A DNA stretch of 64,000 nt, taken from Notospermus geniculatus (Eukaryota; Nemertea; Pilidiophora; Heteronemertea; Lineidae). The translations under genes and the position numbers were made by a program. The DNA is taken from assembly GCA_002633025.1 (NCBI GenBank), contig NMRB01000206.1, forward strand, positions 366,149 to 430,148, in the 5' to 3' direction. Positions 1 to 10,605 of this stretch are shown here, one piece after another. Positions within the stretch are counted from its first letter, which is position 1. Every line of letters starts with the position of its first letter. Under the pieces are notes generated by a model. It made no database searches, was not told where the DNA came from, and saw only the letters and a program-made list of their open reading frames with translations.

Positions 1-419
1 CACAGCAGGGGTTTTTACCTCGCTCCTCACACAAACCCCTGCTGAAATACAACAGCCAGTGAATCTAATGTGGCTGTTCCATACTCCAGTTGCACTCCCT
101 GTATTTTAAGGATAACTTGGAGAAGTAAAATTTCGTGGTTTTACCCAGTTTGATTTTAAAGTTTTGTGCTTTACAAATCACTTACATCTTTCTAAAATTG
201 ACTGAATTTTATCACAGAGGTTCTTCCTGTGTATAGGAAAGATTCTTATTATTTTTGATTGTTATTATGAGTCATAATTATTTAACATTGACATCCTGAA
301 AATGCTGCATTCTGATTGGGCAATGGTTTTCTGACCGCCTCTGCTTGCCTGGGAGGCCCAATTTCAGCAGGGCTTTGTGTGGAGTGTATGAAGAGGAACG
401 AGACCAAAGCCCTGCTGTG
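1..419. mobile_element. MITE with compound terminal inverted repeats
   Basis: The first bases (CACAGCAGGG...) match the reverse complement of the stretch ending at 419 (...CCCTGCTGTG). The match continues inward about 50 bp with small gaps: both sides carry a TCGCTCCTC/TCGTTCCTC core and a second CCCTGCTG block, so each end can also fold on itself. The element may start slightly left of the window. A related end lies near 5235-5300. No coding sequence is seen inside; it looks like a non-autonomous DNA transposon. Confidence 0.7.
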
Positions 420-860
420 GGAGGATGAGATATGTGGATGCAGGAGAACTACGACATTTACAACCAGGCGAATGACAACGTACATGTATAATCACAGCAC
501 ATGTACATGAACATGTACATTATTTCAGCGCCGATGAAAATAATCATTACACACAGGTCCCTCTTCCTATTACGATTAACATTGCACGTATAAAATACCT
601 CCGATATATTTTCAGATCTCCAATAAGTAGATTATGCCCCATAATATTCGATGATATAATTTAGAAAAATAGGCCTAGCATCTCTCCCCTTCCTTTAAAA
701 CATATAAAACACAAAACACAGAGTATACAGACCTCTTTCCAACCGCGAAAGCGATGCATGCAAATAAACCTGAGATATTTCCGTATCGCATATTTTTAGA
801 TGTACAAATACAGGAACTTCAAAACGATCGATTACTATTCAGCAAAATAGCGTCCCTGCG
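420..860. other. AT-rich upstream region of GPCR copy A
   Basis: No gene, RNA or clear repeat is seen apart from TACATGTACATG-type palindromes at about 480-520. It ends at the TATA-containing promoter block of copy A. Confidence 0.5.
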
Positions 861-890
861 CGTTTTATATATCATCAGATCATCGAATCT
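861..890 (+). promoter_or_regulatory. Conserved TATA plus TCATTGAATC-type block, copy A
   Basis: TTTTATATAT is followed after about 10 bp by ATCATCGAATC. The same arrangement, with TCATTGAATC, occurs upstream of copies B, C and D at a similar distance from the ATG. It looks like a core promoter (TATA and transcription-start region) carried along with the gene duplications. Confidence 0.6.
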
Positions 891-1022
891 TTGTCGGTGT
901 GCTTTGAGGCTACATCTTTCTCACCACCCAAGGGACTCTACTGTTCGTCAACATCCATTCTTGTCGCTGGCAAAAGCACTTTCGCCTTCAGGAGGTTGAA
1001 TCATCGTGCTTCGACGAATGCA

Positions 1023-2860
1023 ATGATGACCAGCTATCCTGTCACCGACGAAGGTGTCCACAGCATGCTTCAGACCATACTTGATGCACTGGCACAGTAC
1101 GTGTGGATTGCACCGGTCGTGTTTGGTATTCCAGGAAATATACTGACTGTGCTCGTTGCTAGCAGGAAACATAACCGAAAGCTGTCTCCATGTGTCTACA
1201 TGGCAGCAATGGCAACGGCTGACACTTTATTCCTCTTGGAAGTAACGTTTTATTATGGTGTCTCTTACAGCGGGATGCTTGATCATTTGATTGACAAGCC
1301 TGGGAGAGCTCTTGTGGTCAAGTACGTATACCGGTACATAATGTTTTTTGATTTCTTCCCCTGTTCACTGTCAAGTGCGCAAAAAATGTGCGAAAGTAGG
1401 CCTACATGTGTACTAATTGAAAGCTATTGTTAGTTAGACCGTGAAAGAACTAGTTGGGTCGATTTTGGAGGAATTATACTGAATTCCTCCAAGGGTCGAT
1501 GCTACAAAAAGACTACGTCAAAAAGTGTACTGATAATCATGGTGAATGGCGACAACCAGTCGCCGATCCGTAGAGTGCAAGATATTGCCCTGAGTCCATA
1601 TTCATAAACATAAGTCAAAATGTGATAGTTATCTTTTATGTTGAACAAAGGATATCGACGTGTAGGCCTAAGTACATGTACATGTAGTTATGAATATGGG
1701 CCGTGAAGAAAGTTATCAGCATGCCGTTTCCCTACAAGAAATTACATGCATTTCTTCCTTGCAACCTTTCATGTCTTGTCCTTAGGACTAATATCTATCT
1801 GGGGGATACACTCGCAATGTTGTCCGGTCTCTTCCTGTCTGCCATGTCAATTGACCGGTTACTAGCCGTCAGATTTCCTATGGCTGCTCCAAGACTCTGT
1901 ACAACCAAGCGAGCCAAGATCACGGTAGTTGCGATAACAATTCCCATCGTCGCTATGAACGTTCATTCGTATTTTGTGGTTAAGTACGTTGAGGACCTTG
2001 AGGCAGGTAGGTGATTTGTTTGTACATACTTAGCGATACGGTTAGTTTTGGAATTTTTTAGAGCAGCGTCTTCTTCTGCTTATTTTTTATCTGTTTACGA
2101 AGTTTTTGTTATGATTACATGTAAATATTTTCTTTGTTTGAGCCAAATCAGGTCAGATGAACTATTATTATTTTTTAAAATCCTTTGTACTATCCCTCTA
2201 TACTAAATGTACTCTCCGCAGTGGTAGGCTAGGCCATTTCCCACTGGGATTGGTTGTCTTAATATTTTGGTAAGTAGTTTTGGGCGATGCAGTCACATCG
2301 GAGGTCTTTCTAAAAATTGCCCATTTCAGCCCCTTGAAATCAACACTTTTCTCATATTTTACAGGCGTGAGGATGATTTCGTATGATGTTCCACTCGCTG
2401 TTCAAAAAGCCTCTTCGTTCTTCAGTATCACATTTGGAACAGCTCTCCCTTCTCTCGTCATTTTCTTCTGCAACTTCTTGATCGTGATTACAATAAAGAG
2501 AGCAGCGTCAAGAAGAGCTAAACTGCAACAGGAGACGAAAGATAAGGATTCACAGAATCTCCCAGCAATGCTACTTTTTGTAAGCATTGCCTATTTAGTT
2601 ACAACACTGCCGGCTAGATTGTTTGGTGCGGTCCTGGAGATTCCGGAAGTGGCTGATATATATGATATGAGGCAGTCCTATTGGAGGTTGCGTCGAATCA
2701 TCGGAGTGTTTGTCGTTGTTAATATATATGGTTTTGGAATTATGCAGTGAATTTTTATCTTTATTGTATTGGAGGAGGTAGAAGGTACAGGAAAGATTTG
2801 AAGACGATGATTGGTGAGCTGTGGAAGTACTTGACTTGCAAGGGACTGCCACATCATTGA
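1023..2860 (+). pseudogene. GPCR array copy A, class A receptor, frameshifted in TM7
   Basis: Three exons: 1023-1321 (N-terminus, TM1, TM2; GN of TM1 and Asp of TM2 present), 1786-2006 (TM3-TM4, DRL in place of DRY), 2365-2860 (TM5-TM7 and tail). Splice sites are GTACGT, TTAG, GTAGGT and ACAG, with phases 2 and 1 as in the other copies. Near 2724-2731 the third exon has TATATATGG where copies B-E have CTATGG, a +2 shift. The reading frame then stops at 2748-2750, before the NFYLY motif and helix 8, although the bases encoding them remain. Start chosen at the ATG aligned with copies C and D; an upstream in-frame ATG at 891 is not conserved. It could be a recent pseudogene, a null allele or a sequence error. 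Confidence 0.75.
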
Positions 2861-3042
2861 CAACCAAATACATGTACGTATAATGACAGTAGAACGATTT
2901 TTACGTTGGCCTAACACCATTGGAACAAGTCGCTCTTGCGGTTTTTGGCGAATGATAAATGCGAATGCGTTCAATCAGTAGGATCTGTCTTCCATCCACT
3001 GCCCACCAGTCGAACCCTTCTATATTATTTTCGTCAGATTCA

Positions 3043-3224
3043 ACAGGCCTGGGGTGATGGTGTTTAATGTTCCAACAGCTATTGAAAACACAAGGCATTC
3101 TTTCAATGTGTCGTTTGGAACAACTATCCCATCACTCATCAGCTTCCTCTGCAACTTTTTGATCATTGTCACTGTAAGGAAACCAGCGTCTAGAAGAACC
3201 GAAGGCGAGCCAAGATTTCAGTAG
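3043..3224 (+). pseudogene. Orphan third-exon remnant of a sixth GPCR
   Basis: A CAG acceptor is followed by a stretch aligning to the start of the GPCR third exon: FNVPTAIEN, then FGTTIPSLISFLCNFL (TM5) and the start of intracellular loop 3. It stops at 222-224 of this kilobase (TAG) and has no TM6 or TM7. It lies only about 180 bp after copy A and has no exon 1 or 2 of its own, so it is a relic of unequal exchange in the array. Confidence 0.75.
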
Positions 3225-3432
3225 TGTCCTGACCATCCCGCACGAAGGTTTCATAAACAGGGACACAAGGCGAGATATACCTCTTTCTATTTGCGATAGC
3301 GTTGCATGCAAACAGACCACCGATATATTTTCATACTCACGCGTACATTTTTAGATAATCTAAGTGCGACGTAGGAATAGCTACTTCGAAACCTCCGATG
3401 AAAATAATTTCTCAAAATAGAATCTCTGCTTT

Positions 3433-3465
3433 GTTTTATATATCAGACGCAAGGTCATTGAATCT
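3433..3465 (+). promoter_or_regulatory. Conserved TATA plus TCATTGAATC block, copy B
   Basis: GTTTTATATATCAG is followed by GGTCATTGAATC, matching the blocks upstream of copies A, C and D. It sits about 150 bp upstream of the copy B ATG. Confidence 0.6.
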
Positions 3466-3991
3466 TCTCGACGTGCTTCGCGTCTCTCATTCCGTATTCA
3501 AACAACTCTGCTTTTCGTAAACATCCACTCCTGGTGCCGGCAAAAGCACCTTCTCCTTCTTGGCCAGCATTGAATCGTGGGTACTAAACGAATGCGATGA
3601 CCAGCTATTCTGTCAGGGAGGAAGCTGAGTACAGCTTGCTTCAGACCATAGCTGATGCACTGGCACAATACGTCTGGATTGTACCAATCGTATTTGGTAT
3701 TCCAGGAAACATACTGACTGTGTGCTCGTCGCCAACAGGAAACATAACCGTAAGCTGTCTCCATGTGTCTACATGACAGCAATGGCAGCGACTGACACTT
3801 TGTTCCTCTTGGAAGCCATGTGGTATTATTCTGTCTTCTACAGAGGGATGCTTGATCGTTTGATTGACAAGGCTACGAGGACACTTGTGATCAAGTACGT
3901 ACGAGTATGTCATATTTTCTACAAGTATCCCCCAACTGCTTCAATCCCGTTCTGCTGGAAAGCTGTGAGCAGTTTGACCGGCAGAACCACT

Positions 3992-4090
3992 TTGGGCGAC
4001 GCCCAGATTTCTTATTTACGTCCAAGCGTGGGTTGATGTNCGACGCCCAGATTTCTTTTTTACATGTACGTCCAAGCGTGGGTTGATGTA
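3992..4090. repeat. 47-bp direct duplication flanking a single N
   Basis: The stretch beginning CGACGCCCAGATTTCTT and ending GGGTTGATGT occurs immediately before and immediately after the N at 4040, differing by a short TACATG insertion. This is the pattern of two overlapping reads or contigs joined without being merged. Confidence 0.7.
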
Positions 4091-4184
4091 GTTCCGATAA
4101 GGCGACAGTCGGTCACCGATGGTCGTGTATGATGAAGAGTCATACCAATTTTTTACAACATAAAGATTCTGTACCGCTCTGCTC

Positions 4185-4409
4185 TAAAGCCTGCCGCACA
4201 CGGGAGCTATCTGCTGAGTAAAAAGTTATTCGAAGCCGTTTGCTCAGCAGGTAGCTCGCGTGTGCGCGTAATTTCGGTGAGTTTTTTGCCTCGCGAGGCA
4301 GAAAGCTCCCGTGTGCGCGTATTTTTCGATGAGCTATCTGCTGAGCAAACGGTCTCGAATAACTTTTTGCTCAGCAGATACATGTAGCTCCCGTGTGCGG
4401 CAGGCTTTA
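4185..4409. mobile_element. Foldback MITE with about 85-bp arms, TA target site
   Basis: Arms start AAGCCTGCCGCACACGGGAG and end in the reverse complement, with the CTATCTGCTGAG...CTCAGCAG core repeated in each arm. A TA lies at both outer borders (185-186 and 408-409 of this kilobase), suggesting a mariner-type TA duplication. It sits in intron 1 of GPCR copy B. A half copy of the same family is at 30522-30585. Confidence 0.8.
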
Positions 4410-4420
4410 ACAAGCGGTGA

Positions 4421-4449
4421 AGTACATGTACATGTACATGTACATGTAA
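4421..4449. repeat. (TACATG)n microsatellite
   Basis: About four and a half units of the palindromic TACATG repeat. Single and double units of the same word are scattered over the whole window. Confidence 0.85.
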
Positions 4450-6013
4450 ATCAATTGTAATATACCAACTCAATAACGTAGATATTAAGTTTTTATTTCA
4501 ATGGTACATGTAATAACGTCGAAGGAACACACCTCACAATTTTTTGGTTGCTTAGTCTAAATTACCTTCCTTTGCACCCCTAAATCAACATCATTATCTA
4601 TAGCCACATCATTAAAGATTTTACAAGTTTTTTTTGTCACAAAGTTTTCACGCGACTGCAAAACCTACACCCAATTTTATTGGTATGCCCAGTTCATGAC
4701 TCAAGACCCGATCAATTGAGAGACATTATCAAATTAAATGTATCAATACCCCGTTTCCCTGCTCGTTTAACAGGAGTCATATCTACCTCATGGCAACACT
4801 TGGGATGCTGTCCGGTCTCTTCCTCTCTGCCATGTCAATTGACCGGTTACTAGCCGTCAGATTTCCGATGGCTGCTCGAAGACTCTGTACAACCAAGCGA
4901 GCCAAGATCACGGTAGTTGCGATGACGATTCCAGTTGTTGCAATCAACGCCTATTCATATTTCGTTTATAAGTACGTTGAGGACCTTGAGGCAGGTAAGT
5001 GATTTGTTTATAAACACTACGGGCCATTCTACTGAATATGTAGGCCCCACAAATGCATCGATTCATCACATGAAACTTTCACTGGAGGTTATTGGAGAGG
5101 GACGGTGTACATGTAGTTTAGGAAATCAGCTTCGTAAATAGCATTGAACATCACAAGGATGCATGGTCAGCGTTGAATAATCGACAGTGCTTCTCCTGGT
5201 CTACCCACTTTCATTCTCTCACGATATTGGTGAGCTGGCCTCCAGCATCGCAGAGCTTTGGTCTCGCTCCTTTTCATACGCTCGCACACAAAGGCCTTCA
5301 GCCATTCTCACCACTAAAATCATCACACTTTTAGCATTGTTCAATTTTGTCCCCGATTTTTCGACCTTTTCCTCTCACGTAATCTATTGACTATTGATGC
5401 ATGTTCAAATCACTTGGGGTCAAAGCGTGTCCCGAATCAAGAAATTTGAATTATTTCACCTGCTTTGAGGTTTTTTGTACTGTTTTGTGAGAAATTTTCG
5501 AGGTTATTTTTGGGGATGCCTTCTGATTGGTCACATTGAATCACATGATCTCAGCGGCACACTATGGTCGCCATACTTTTCAATCACTTGGAAGTTCGGT
5601 GCGCTGTGATGCCATTACTAACCGTTCATCAGGTATTATAAAGGTACCATACTTCAACTCATTCTTTTATGTGGAGCAACAGTTTTCATGCCTAATTAAA
5701 GTAAGCTCATTCAAATACGTAGATTGGAATAGTCTTGTCGAGCAGTCCTGATCGGTAGGTACACTCGCGAGCACTGGGCGATACGGTGTACGTCGATTAT
5801 GTGTGTAGCCTATGGAGTGAAGTAGGTCACCATAATACCGTAAACATAACCTGTTGCTTTATGCAAGCCTGGTTCCTCTGGCCGTCGATGGTGGCGCTGA
5901 CTGATATTCACAATGCCCGTCGGCCTCACAGCAGCGAACCGTTATTGCCGTTAAGCTTATGTGTCTATCCTGCTCGGTTTGTCTTTGAAATTTGGCAATA
6001 TAGTTTTGTTTTA

Positions 6014-6293
6014 CGAAAGCCCAGAAGGCTCATTCAATCTTCAAGCTTGAATCCGGAGTTCAATCTTCAAGCTTGAATCTTCTGACTTCAAGCTTGAACC
6101 AGGGACTTCAATCTTCAAGCTTGAACCNATCGAACACTGAATTTCGCAATTTCTTAGGGATGAAGGTCGATATAACTCATAAATTGGAATGATTTGTCTG
6201 GCTTCAATATTGAAGTCGGTGGTTCAAGCTTGAAGATTGAAGTTCTACTTCAAGCTTGAAGATTGAAGATTGAATGAGCCTTCTGGGCTTTCG
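6014..6293. mobile_element. Foldback element built of TTCAAGCTTGAA palindromes
   Basis: The outer arms begin CGAAAGCCCAGAAGGCTCAT and end in its reverse complement. Inside each arm the palindromic 12-mer TTCAAGCTTGAA, often flanked by TTCAATC or GATTGAAG, recurs several times, so the arms can pair in many registers. A single N lies at 6128 within it. It is in intron 2 of GPCR copy B. Confidence 0.8.
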
Positions 6294-7029
6294 TATTGTT
6301 TTGAGCAAAAAAGTTTATGAATACAAAGTGTATGTAATTAATAAAAAAATGTACATGAACTACGATATTTGCTAACGTAGGCCGTGTACCACTCGCATTG
6401 GCTGCTTTCTCTTTCCGTTCATGAATTCAGCCCTTTGCAATAATATTAACCAACATTTTTCTCATATTTTAATACAGGCGTGAGGATGCTAGTTTTCGAT
6501 GTTCCTGCGGCTGTTGAAAAGGCTGTTTCTTTCTTCAGTATGACATTTGGAACAGCTATTCCTTCTCTCATTATTTTCTTTTGCAACTTCTTGATCGTGA
6601 TTACAATAAGGAGAGCAGCGTCGAGAAGAACTCAATTGCAAGAGACGAGAGATAAAGATTCACAGAATCTACCTGCGATGTTACTATTTGTAAGCATTGC
6701 TTATATGGTTACAACACTTCCGTATAGATTGTTCGGCCCGATCATGCAGATTCCGAAAGTTGCCGCCTTGTATGATATGAGGCAGTCCTATTGGAGGTTG
6801 CACCGTACTATCGTGGCGTCCTTCGTAGCAAATCTATGGTTTTGGAATTATGCAGTGAATTTTTATCTTTATTGTATTGGAGGAGGTAGAAGGTACAGGA
6901 ATGATACGAAGAAGATGATTGGCGAACTTTGCAGATATTTGACTTGCAGAAGAACTATTGCCTAACATAATGTAGGTGAAAAAAGGGCATGAAATAATAA
7001 CAGGATCTATCTATTTTTGGTGACAGATA

Positions 7030-7125
7030 TAGCTTCCTACCGGGCTCGAACCCACGAACCCTCGCATAAGGCATCAATCGCCAGCACTCGGAGGCAGCAC
7101 GCCTTTAACCACTAGGCCAAATCCC
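7030..7125 (-). repeat. tRNA-derived SINE head
   Basis: On the minus strand TGGCCTAGTGG fits an RNA polymerase III A box, and about 55 bases on GGTTCGTGGGTTCGAGCCC contains a B box. The spacing and sequence resemble a tRNA with a long variable arm, but I see no acceptor-stem pairing, so this is a SINE relic and not a tRNA gene. Confidence 0.6.
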
Positions 7126-7185
7126 CATCTTCATGTAAAACGAAATTATTACGACGTCAGCGCCACTAAAACAGAGCTTACAGGA

Positions 7186-7332
7186 TAAAGCAAGGTTCAT
7201 TGGCACACGGAATTGGTCCGGTTCAGGTCCGTAAAAAATCTATCAAATGGACTTCAGCGTTGTCGTATCCGGAAAACTTGGGGCAAACGGACTGGAAACG
7301 GATCGGATCCGTGTGCCAATGAACCTTGCTTA
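7186..7332. mobile_element. Short MITE, 25-bp inverted ends
   Basis: AGCAAGGTTCATTGGCACAC at the left is matched by its reverse complement at the right, with weaker pairing of the GGATCCG-rich interior. It lies between GPCR copies B and C. Confidence 0.75.
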
Positions 7333-8073
7333 AGGATAGTTGGGGCCGTATTTTAGAAGCTTCCTTTACTCTAAGGTTTACTTTTAGCTATTGTTTGCAG
7401 GGCAGAATACAAAAGCTTAAAGTGGACCTTAGAGTTAAGGAGGCTTCTATAATAAGGGTAAAAAGCTGTCGTTTTCGAAGTCTGGTGTGGTTCGAGGCAA
7501 GGACAATTTTTTATACTCTGTATTGCGACTGCATATCGGAGCAAATATCCCGTCCTGTACCTAGCCATGCCTGAAAATATTTATATCATGCTACAATAAG
7601 ACAACCGTGACTACAATAACCATGAGTCAACTGTTACTTTTGTAATGTAACTGTAAGTGCCGAAATTTGGGCCAACAAGTTACCAACATACATTTACATT
7701 GTACATAATTCCATGTAATCCCAGAGAGACGTTTTTGTCGGATGTAAAAGGGTCAAAATGTATTACATGTACTACATTTGCACATGTACTACATTTGTAC
7801 TTGTACATGTAAATGATATTATTTGGTACCAGCAGACTGAATATCATTGCATCCTGTCTTTGCTCCGTTATTTATGAATGACGTATACTTGTTTTTGGCT
7901 CTCGAAGAGAAATCAACCGGCTATTCCACAAACAGTTTCAAATAACAAGGACACAGAGCTAGAGACCTTTCTAATTGGGATACATATATAGCTTAGCATG
8001 GAATTTCGCACACGGGCGAAATTATTTATATATACGACAAAAATGACGCATTATTAAATAAAGAAACTTTGAA

Positions 8074-8112
8074 GCCTCGTTTATATATACATGTAGAACG
8101 CGAAATCATTGA
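8074..8112 (+). promoter_or_regulatory. Conserved TATA plus TCATTGAATC block, copy C
   Basis: CGTTTATATATA is followed by AAATCATTGAATC, as in copy D. The whole stretch from about 7985 to the first coding exon is nearly identical to that of copy D. Confidence 0.65.
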
Positions 8113-8233
8113 ATCCTGTGCTCACATGTTTCACATCAGTCTTTCTCGTCAACATCGCTCTTGCCTCAGGCAAAAGGCACGTGTTCCTTCAGGAGGCAGG
8201 CCCTGGTTTAATCATCGTGGTGAAACGAATGCA

Positions 8234-10605
8234 ATGACAAGCTCTCCTCTCACGGATGAAGCCGAGTACAGCTTGCTACAGACAGTATCCACTGCTCTGA
8301 CACAATACGTGTGGATTATACCGATAGTGTTTGGTATTCCAGGAAACATACTGACTGTGCTCGTCGCCAACAGGAAACATAACCGTAAACTGTCACCATG
8401 TGTCTACATGACAGCAATGGCAACGGCTGACAGTTTGTTCCTCTTGGAAGCCTTGTGGTATTATTCTTTCTTCTTCAAAGGGATGTTTGATCATTTGATT
8501 GACAAGGCTGGAAGAGCAATCCTGGTCAAGTACGTTTGTTTATGTATGTTAATTTCTTCCCGTAATCATCCCCAGTTGTGTTTAATTGTTGAAAATCTGC
8601 TATGAAGCCTCAGTTTTAGTTGTTAACAGATCCACCTGTATAACGGTGGCCCATAGAGCTCATTGATGAACAACATTTGCATTTGCATTTTTCCGAGGTT
8701 TGATTATTTTTCGTGGGGGTTTGTAAAATCTTTAGAAGTTCTCACTGCGGTGAAAACGTTTCCACCGCGGTGAAAACCCTTCCCACCGCGGTTGGAATGT
8801 TTTCACGAGCTCTATGGGCCGCAGTTTCAAACCGCTACCCACTATGTTGCCCGCGCTCTGAATCTGCTCCAGTTAATGCAACCATCAAAGTATTACTAGA
8901 GACGGCGTTAGTTTCCCCGCTAGAAATCTGCCGCGAGTAGGCCTATGAATGTACAGGATCTTAGCCAATCAAAAAGTGTGTTACGGTGGCGTCGGCCAAA
9001 TCTGTGTTGATGGCTTATGATTGGGTCCCTCGTCAAAAGCGTCGTCGATTGATGATCCTTCAGTTTTGGCGTAATCTTAATCCATAAAGTACATGTAGAT
9101 GTTCTTTCGTCGGAACCTTTCTGTTACAAGTCCTTTTACAGGAGTCACATCTACCTGATAGGAACGCTGGGGATGCTGTCCGGTCTCTTCCTCTCTGCCA
9201 TGTCAATTGACCGGTTACTGGCCGTCAGATTTCCTATGGCTGCTCCAAGACTCTGCACCACCAAGCGGGCCAAGATTACTGTGCTTGCGATAACGGTTCC
9301 TCTTGTTGCTATCAACACCCATGTGTTTATCGTGAGGGGGTACGTTGAGGACCTTGAAGCAGGTAGGTACATGTATGTCAGCGCAGGGGTCATTCTCTGA
9401 AACTTCAACTGGACGGGTGTTTATTAATTTGTAGGGGTGTAATGTGGAAGTGAAGGTAAAGCTCATAAAAATCGAGCGACCGAATAGGAATGCAAGCTGT
9501 TATTCACTTGACCAATAGGTGTCACTACTGCCGATTTAATGTCTACCGAACCATTAATGTTTGATTGAACACCAATCAAGAGAGTTCTCTTTTGTATTGG
9601 TCGGTTAGAACTTTGCTGCCACCTACAATGTAGGCCTACTCCTATGTATTTTTCGCGTGTCTTCGTTAAAGGGAGACATGACTTCACTCCCAAATTCAAA
9701 GCAAGAAAGAAATTTGCAATAACTAACCTGAAGAAGTTTGGTTATAGTTTGCCAAGCATCGAGAAGAAGATTCAAGACGAGATAGATTTGACCCTTGAGG
9801 TGTTTCAGAAACACAACAACAAACCTTTCCTCCTGAACAAGGAAATGTGGACACACGGCGCCAATATTACCCCAATGATTCTATGAATCAATTCCGCAAA
9901 GTCGGCGTCCAGATTTGATCGCGCGTTCGTTGGACGCCGATGGTCTTGCGTCGAAGTATAAACTAGGCTTAAGTCTTAATTGCGCGATGATCACCCTTTT
10001 TTGAATACGACCCACACAGTTACACGTTTTTGAATACGGCCCAGAAAGTCATGGCAGTAAATTCCCCAAATACGCCCTTTAAATATTAAACAACATTCAT
10101 TTCGCTCATAATTTCAGGCGTGAGGACAACAGTTTATAATGTTCCAGTGGCTGCCGAAAAGGCTGCTTCGTTCTTCAGTATGACATTTGGAACAGCTCTC
10201 CCTTCTCTCGTCATTTTCTTCTGTAATTTCTTGATCGTGATTACAATAAAGAGAGCAGCGTCCAGAAGAGCTAAATTACAGCAAGAGAAGAAAAATAAAG
10301 ATTCGCAGAATCTGACAGCAATGCTACTTTTTGTTAGCATTGCTTTTCTGGTTACAACACTGCCGTATAGATTGACCGGCCCGGTCCTGGAGATTCCGAG
10401 ACTTGCTGCTATGTATGACATGAGACAGTACTATTGGAGGTTGCGCCGTACTGCCATATATGCCGCCGCTGCAAATCTATGGTTTTGTAATTATGCAGTG
10501 AATTTTTATCTTTATTGTATTGGAGGAGGTAGAAGGTACAGGAATGATACGAAGGAGATGATTGGTCAGCTATGGAAGTACTTGACTTGCAAACTGTCAC
10601 ATTGA
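8234..10605 (+). CDS. GPCR array copy C, intact class A receptor
   Basis: Exons 8234-8529, 9142-9362 and 10118-10605 (TGA) join in phases 2 and 1 into 334 codons. The product is a seven-helix plasma-membrane receptor. TM1 has GIPGN, TM2 has the conserved Asp in TAMATADSLFLL, TM3 ends in DRL (DRY variant), TM6 has TTLPY with the proline but no CWxP tryptophan, and TM7 has NFYLY (NPxxY with Pro replaced by Phe) followed by a basic helix 8 GGGRRYRND. There is no signal peptide and no N-terminal glycosylation site. The usual Cys at the top of TM3 and a partner in extracellular loop 2 are both absent. The style is closest to neuropeptide/FMRFamide-like receptors; ligand unknown. Intron 1 holds a MITE and intron 2 a cytochrome P450-like exon. 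Start set by alignment with copy D. Confidence 0.85.
8648..8820. mobile_element. MITE in intron 1 of GPCR copy C
   Basis: GGCCCATAGAGCTC at the left pairs with GAGCTCTATGGGCC at the right; inside are three CACCGCGGTGAAAA-like palindromes. Copy D lacks it at the equivalent place, so it inserted after C and D separated. Confidence 0.75.
9466..9640 (+). repeat. Interspersed repeat with ACCAATAGGTGTCACTAC
   Basis: The motif TTGACCAATAGGTGTCACTA followed by a CAATCA block, TTGGTCGGTT and AACTTTGCTGCC recurs at 13486-13612 and 21290-21475 on the same strand and near 22858-23085 in reverse. I cannot assign a transposon family. Confidence 0.6.
9664..9885 (+). pseudogene. Isolated cytochrome P450 (CYP2-like) exon fragment
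   Basis: The reading frame from about 9664 gives FTPKFKARKKFAITNLKKFG, then a helix with SIEKKIQDEIDLTLEVF, then PFLLNKEMWTHGAN. This follows the helix C to helix E pattern of the CYP2 clan: basic-aromatic RRFAL..LR.FG, then S.E..IQ.E...L, then PF..LL....N. No heme-binding loop or other P450 exon is nearby. It lies inside intron 2 of GPCR copy C, and the equivalent part of copy D's intron lacks it. It is most likely a fragment moved by a transposon or recombination; similarity judged by eye. Confidence 0.6.

Larger units (their letters stand above)
3597..6965 (+). pseudogene. GPCR array copy B, class A receptor, frameshifted after TM1
   Basis: Exons 3597-3894, 4774-4994 and 6478-6965 (TAA) align with copies C and D and keep all splice sites and phases. 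Exon 1 reads ACTGTGTGCTCGTC where C and D read ACTGTGCTCGTC: a 2-nt TG expansion around 3717-3724 that throws the frame at the end of TM1. Without it the product would be 334 aa. Exon 3 is open to the end and keeps TM5-TM7 with NFYLY and GGGRRYRND. Introns carry two inverted-repeat elements and a 47-bp repeat around a single N at 4040, so an assembly error is possible, but the TG expansion is not next to that N. Confidence 0.75.

Noticed and set aside
7030-7125. tRNA gene on the minus strand
   Set aside because: A and B boxes are present, but the acceptor stem does not pair and similar fragments occur elsewhere, so it is a SINE relic.
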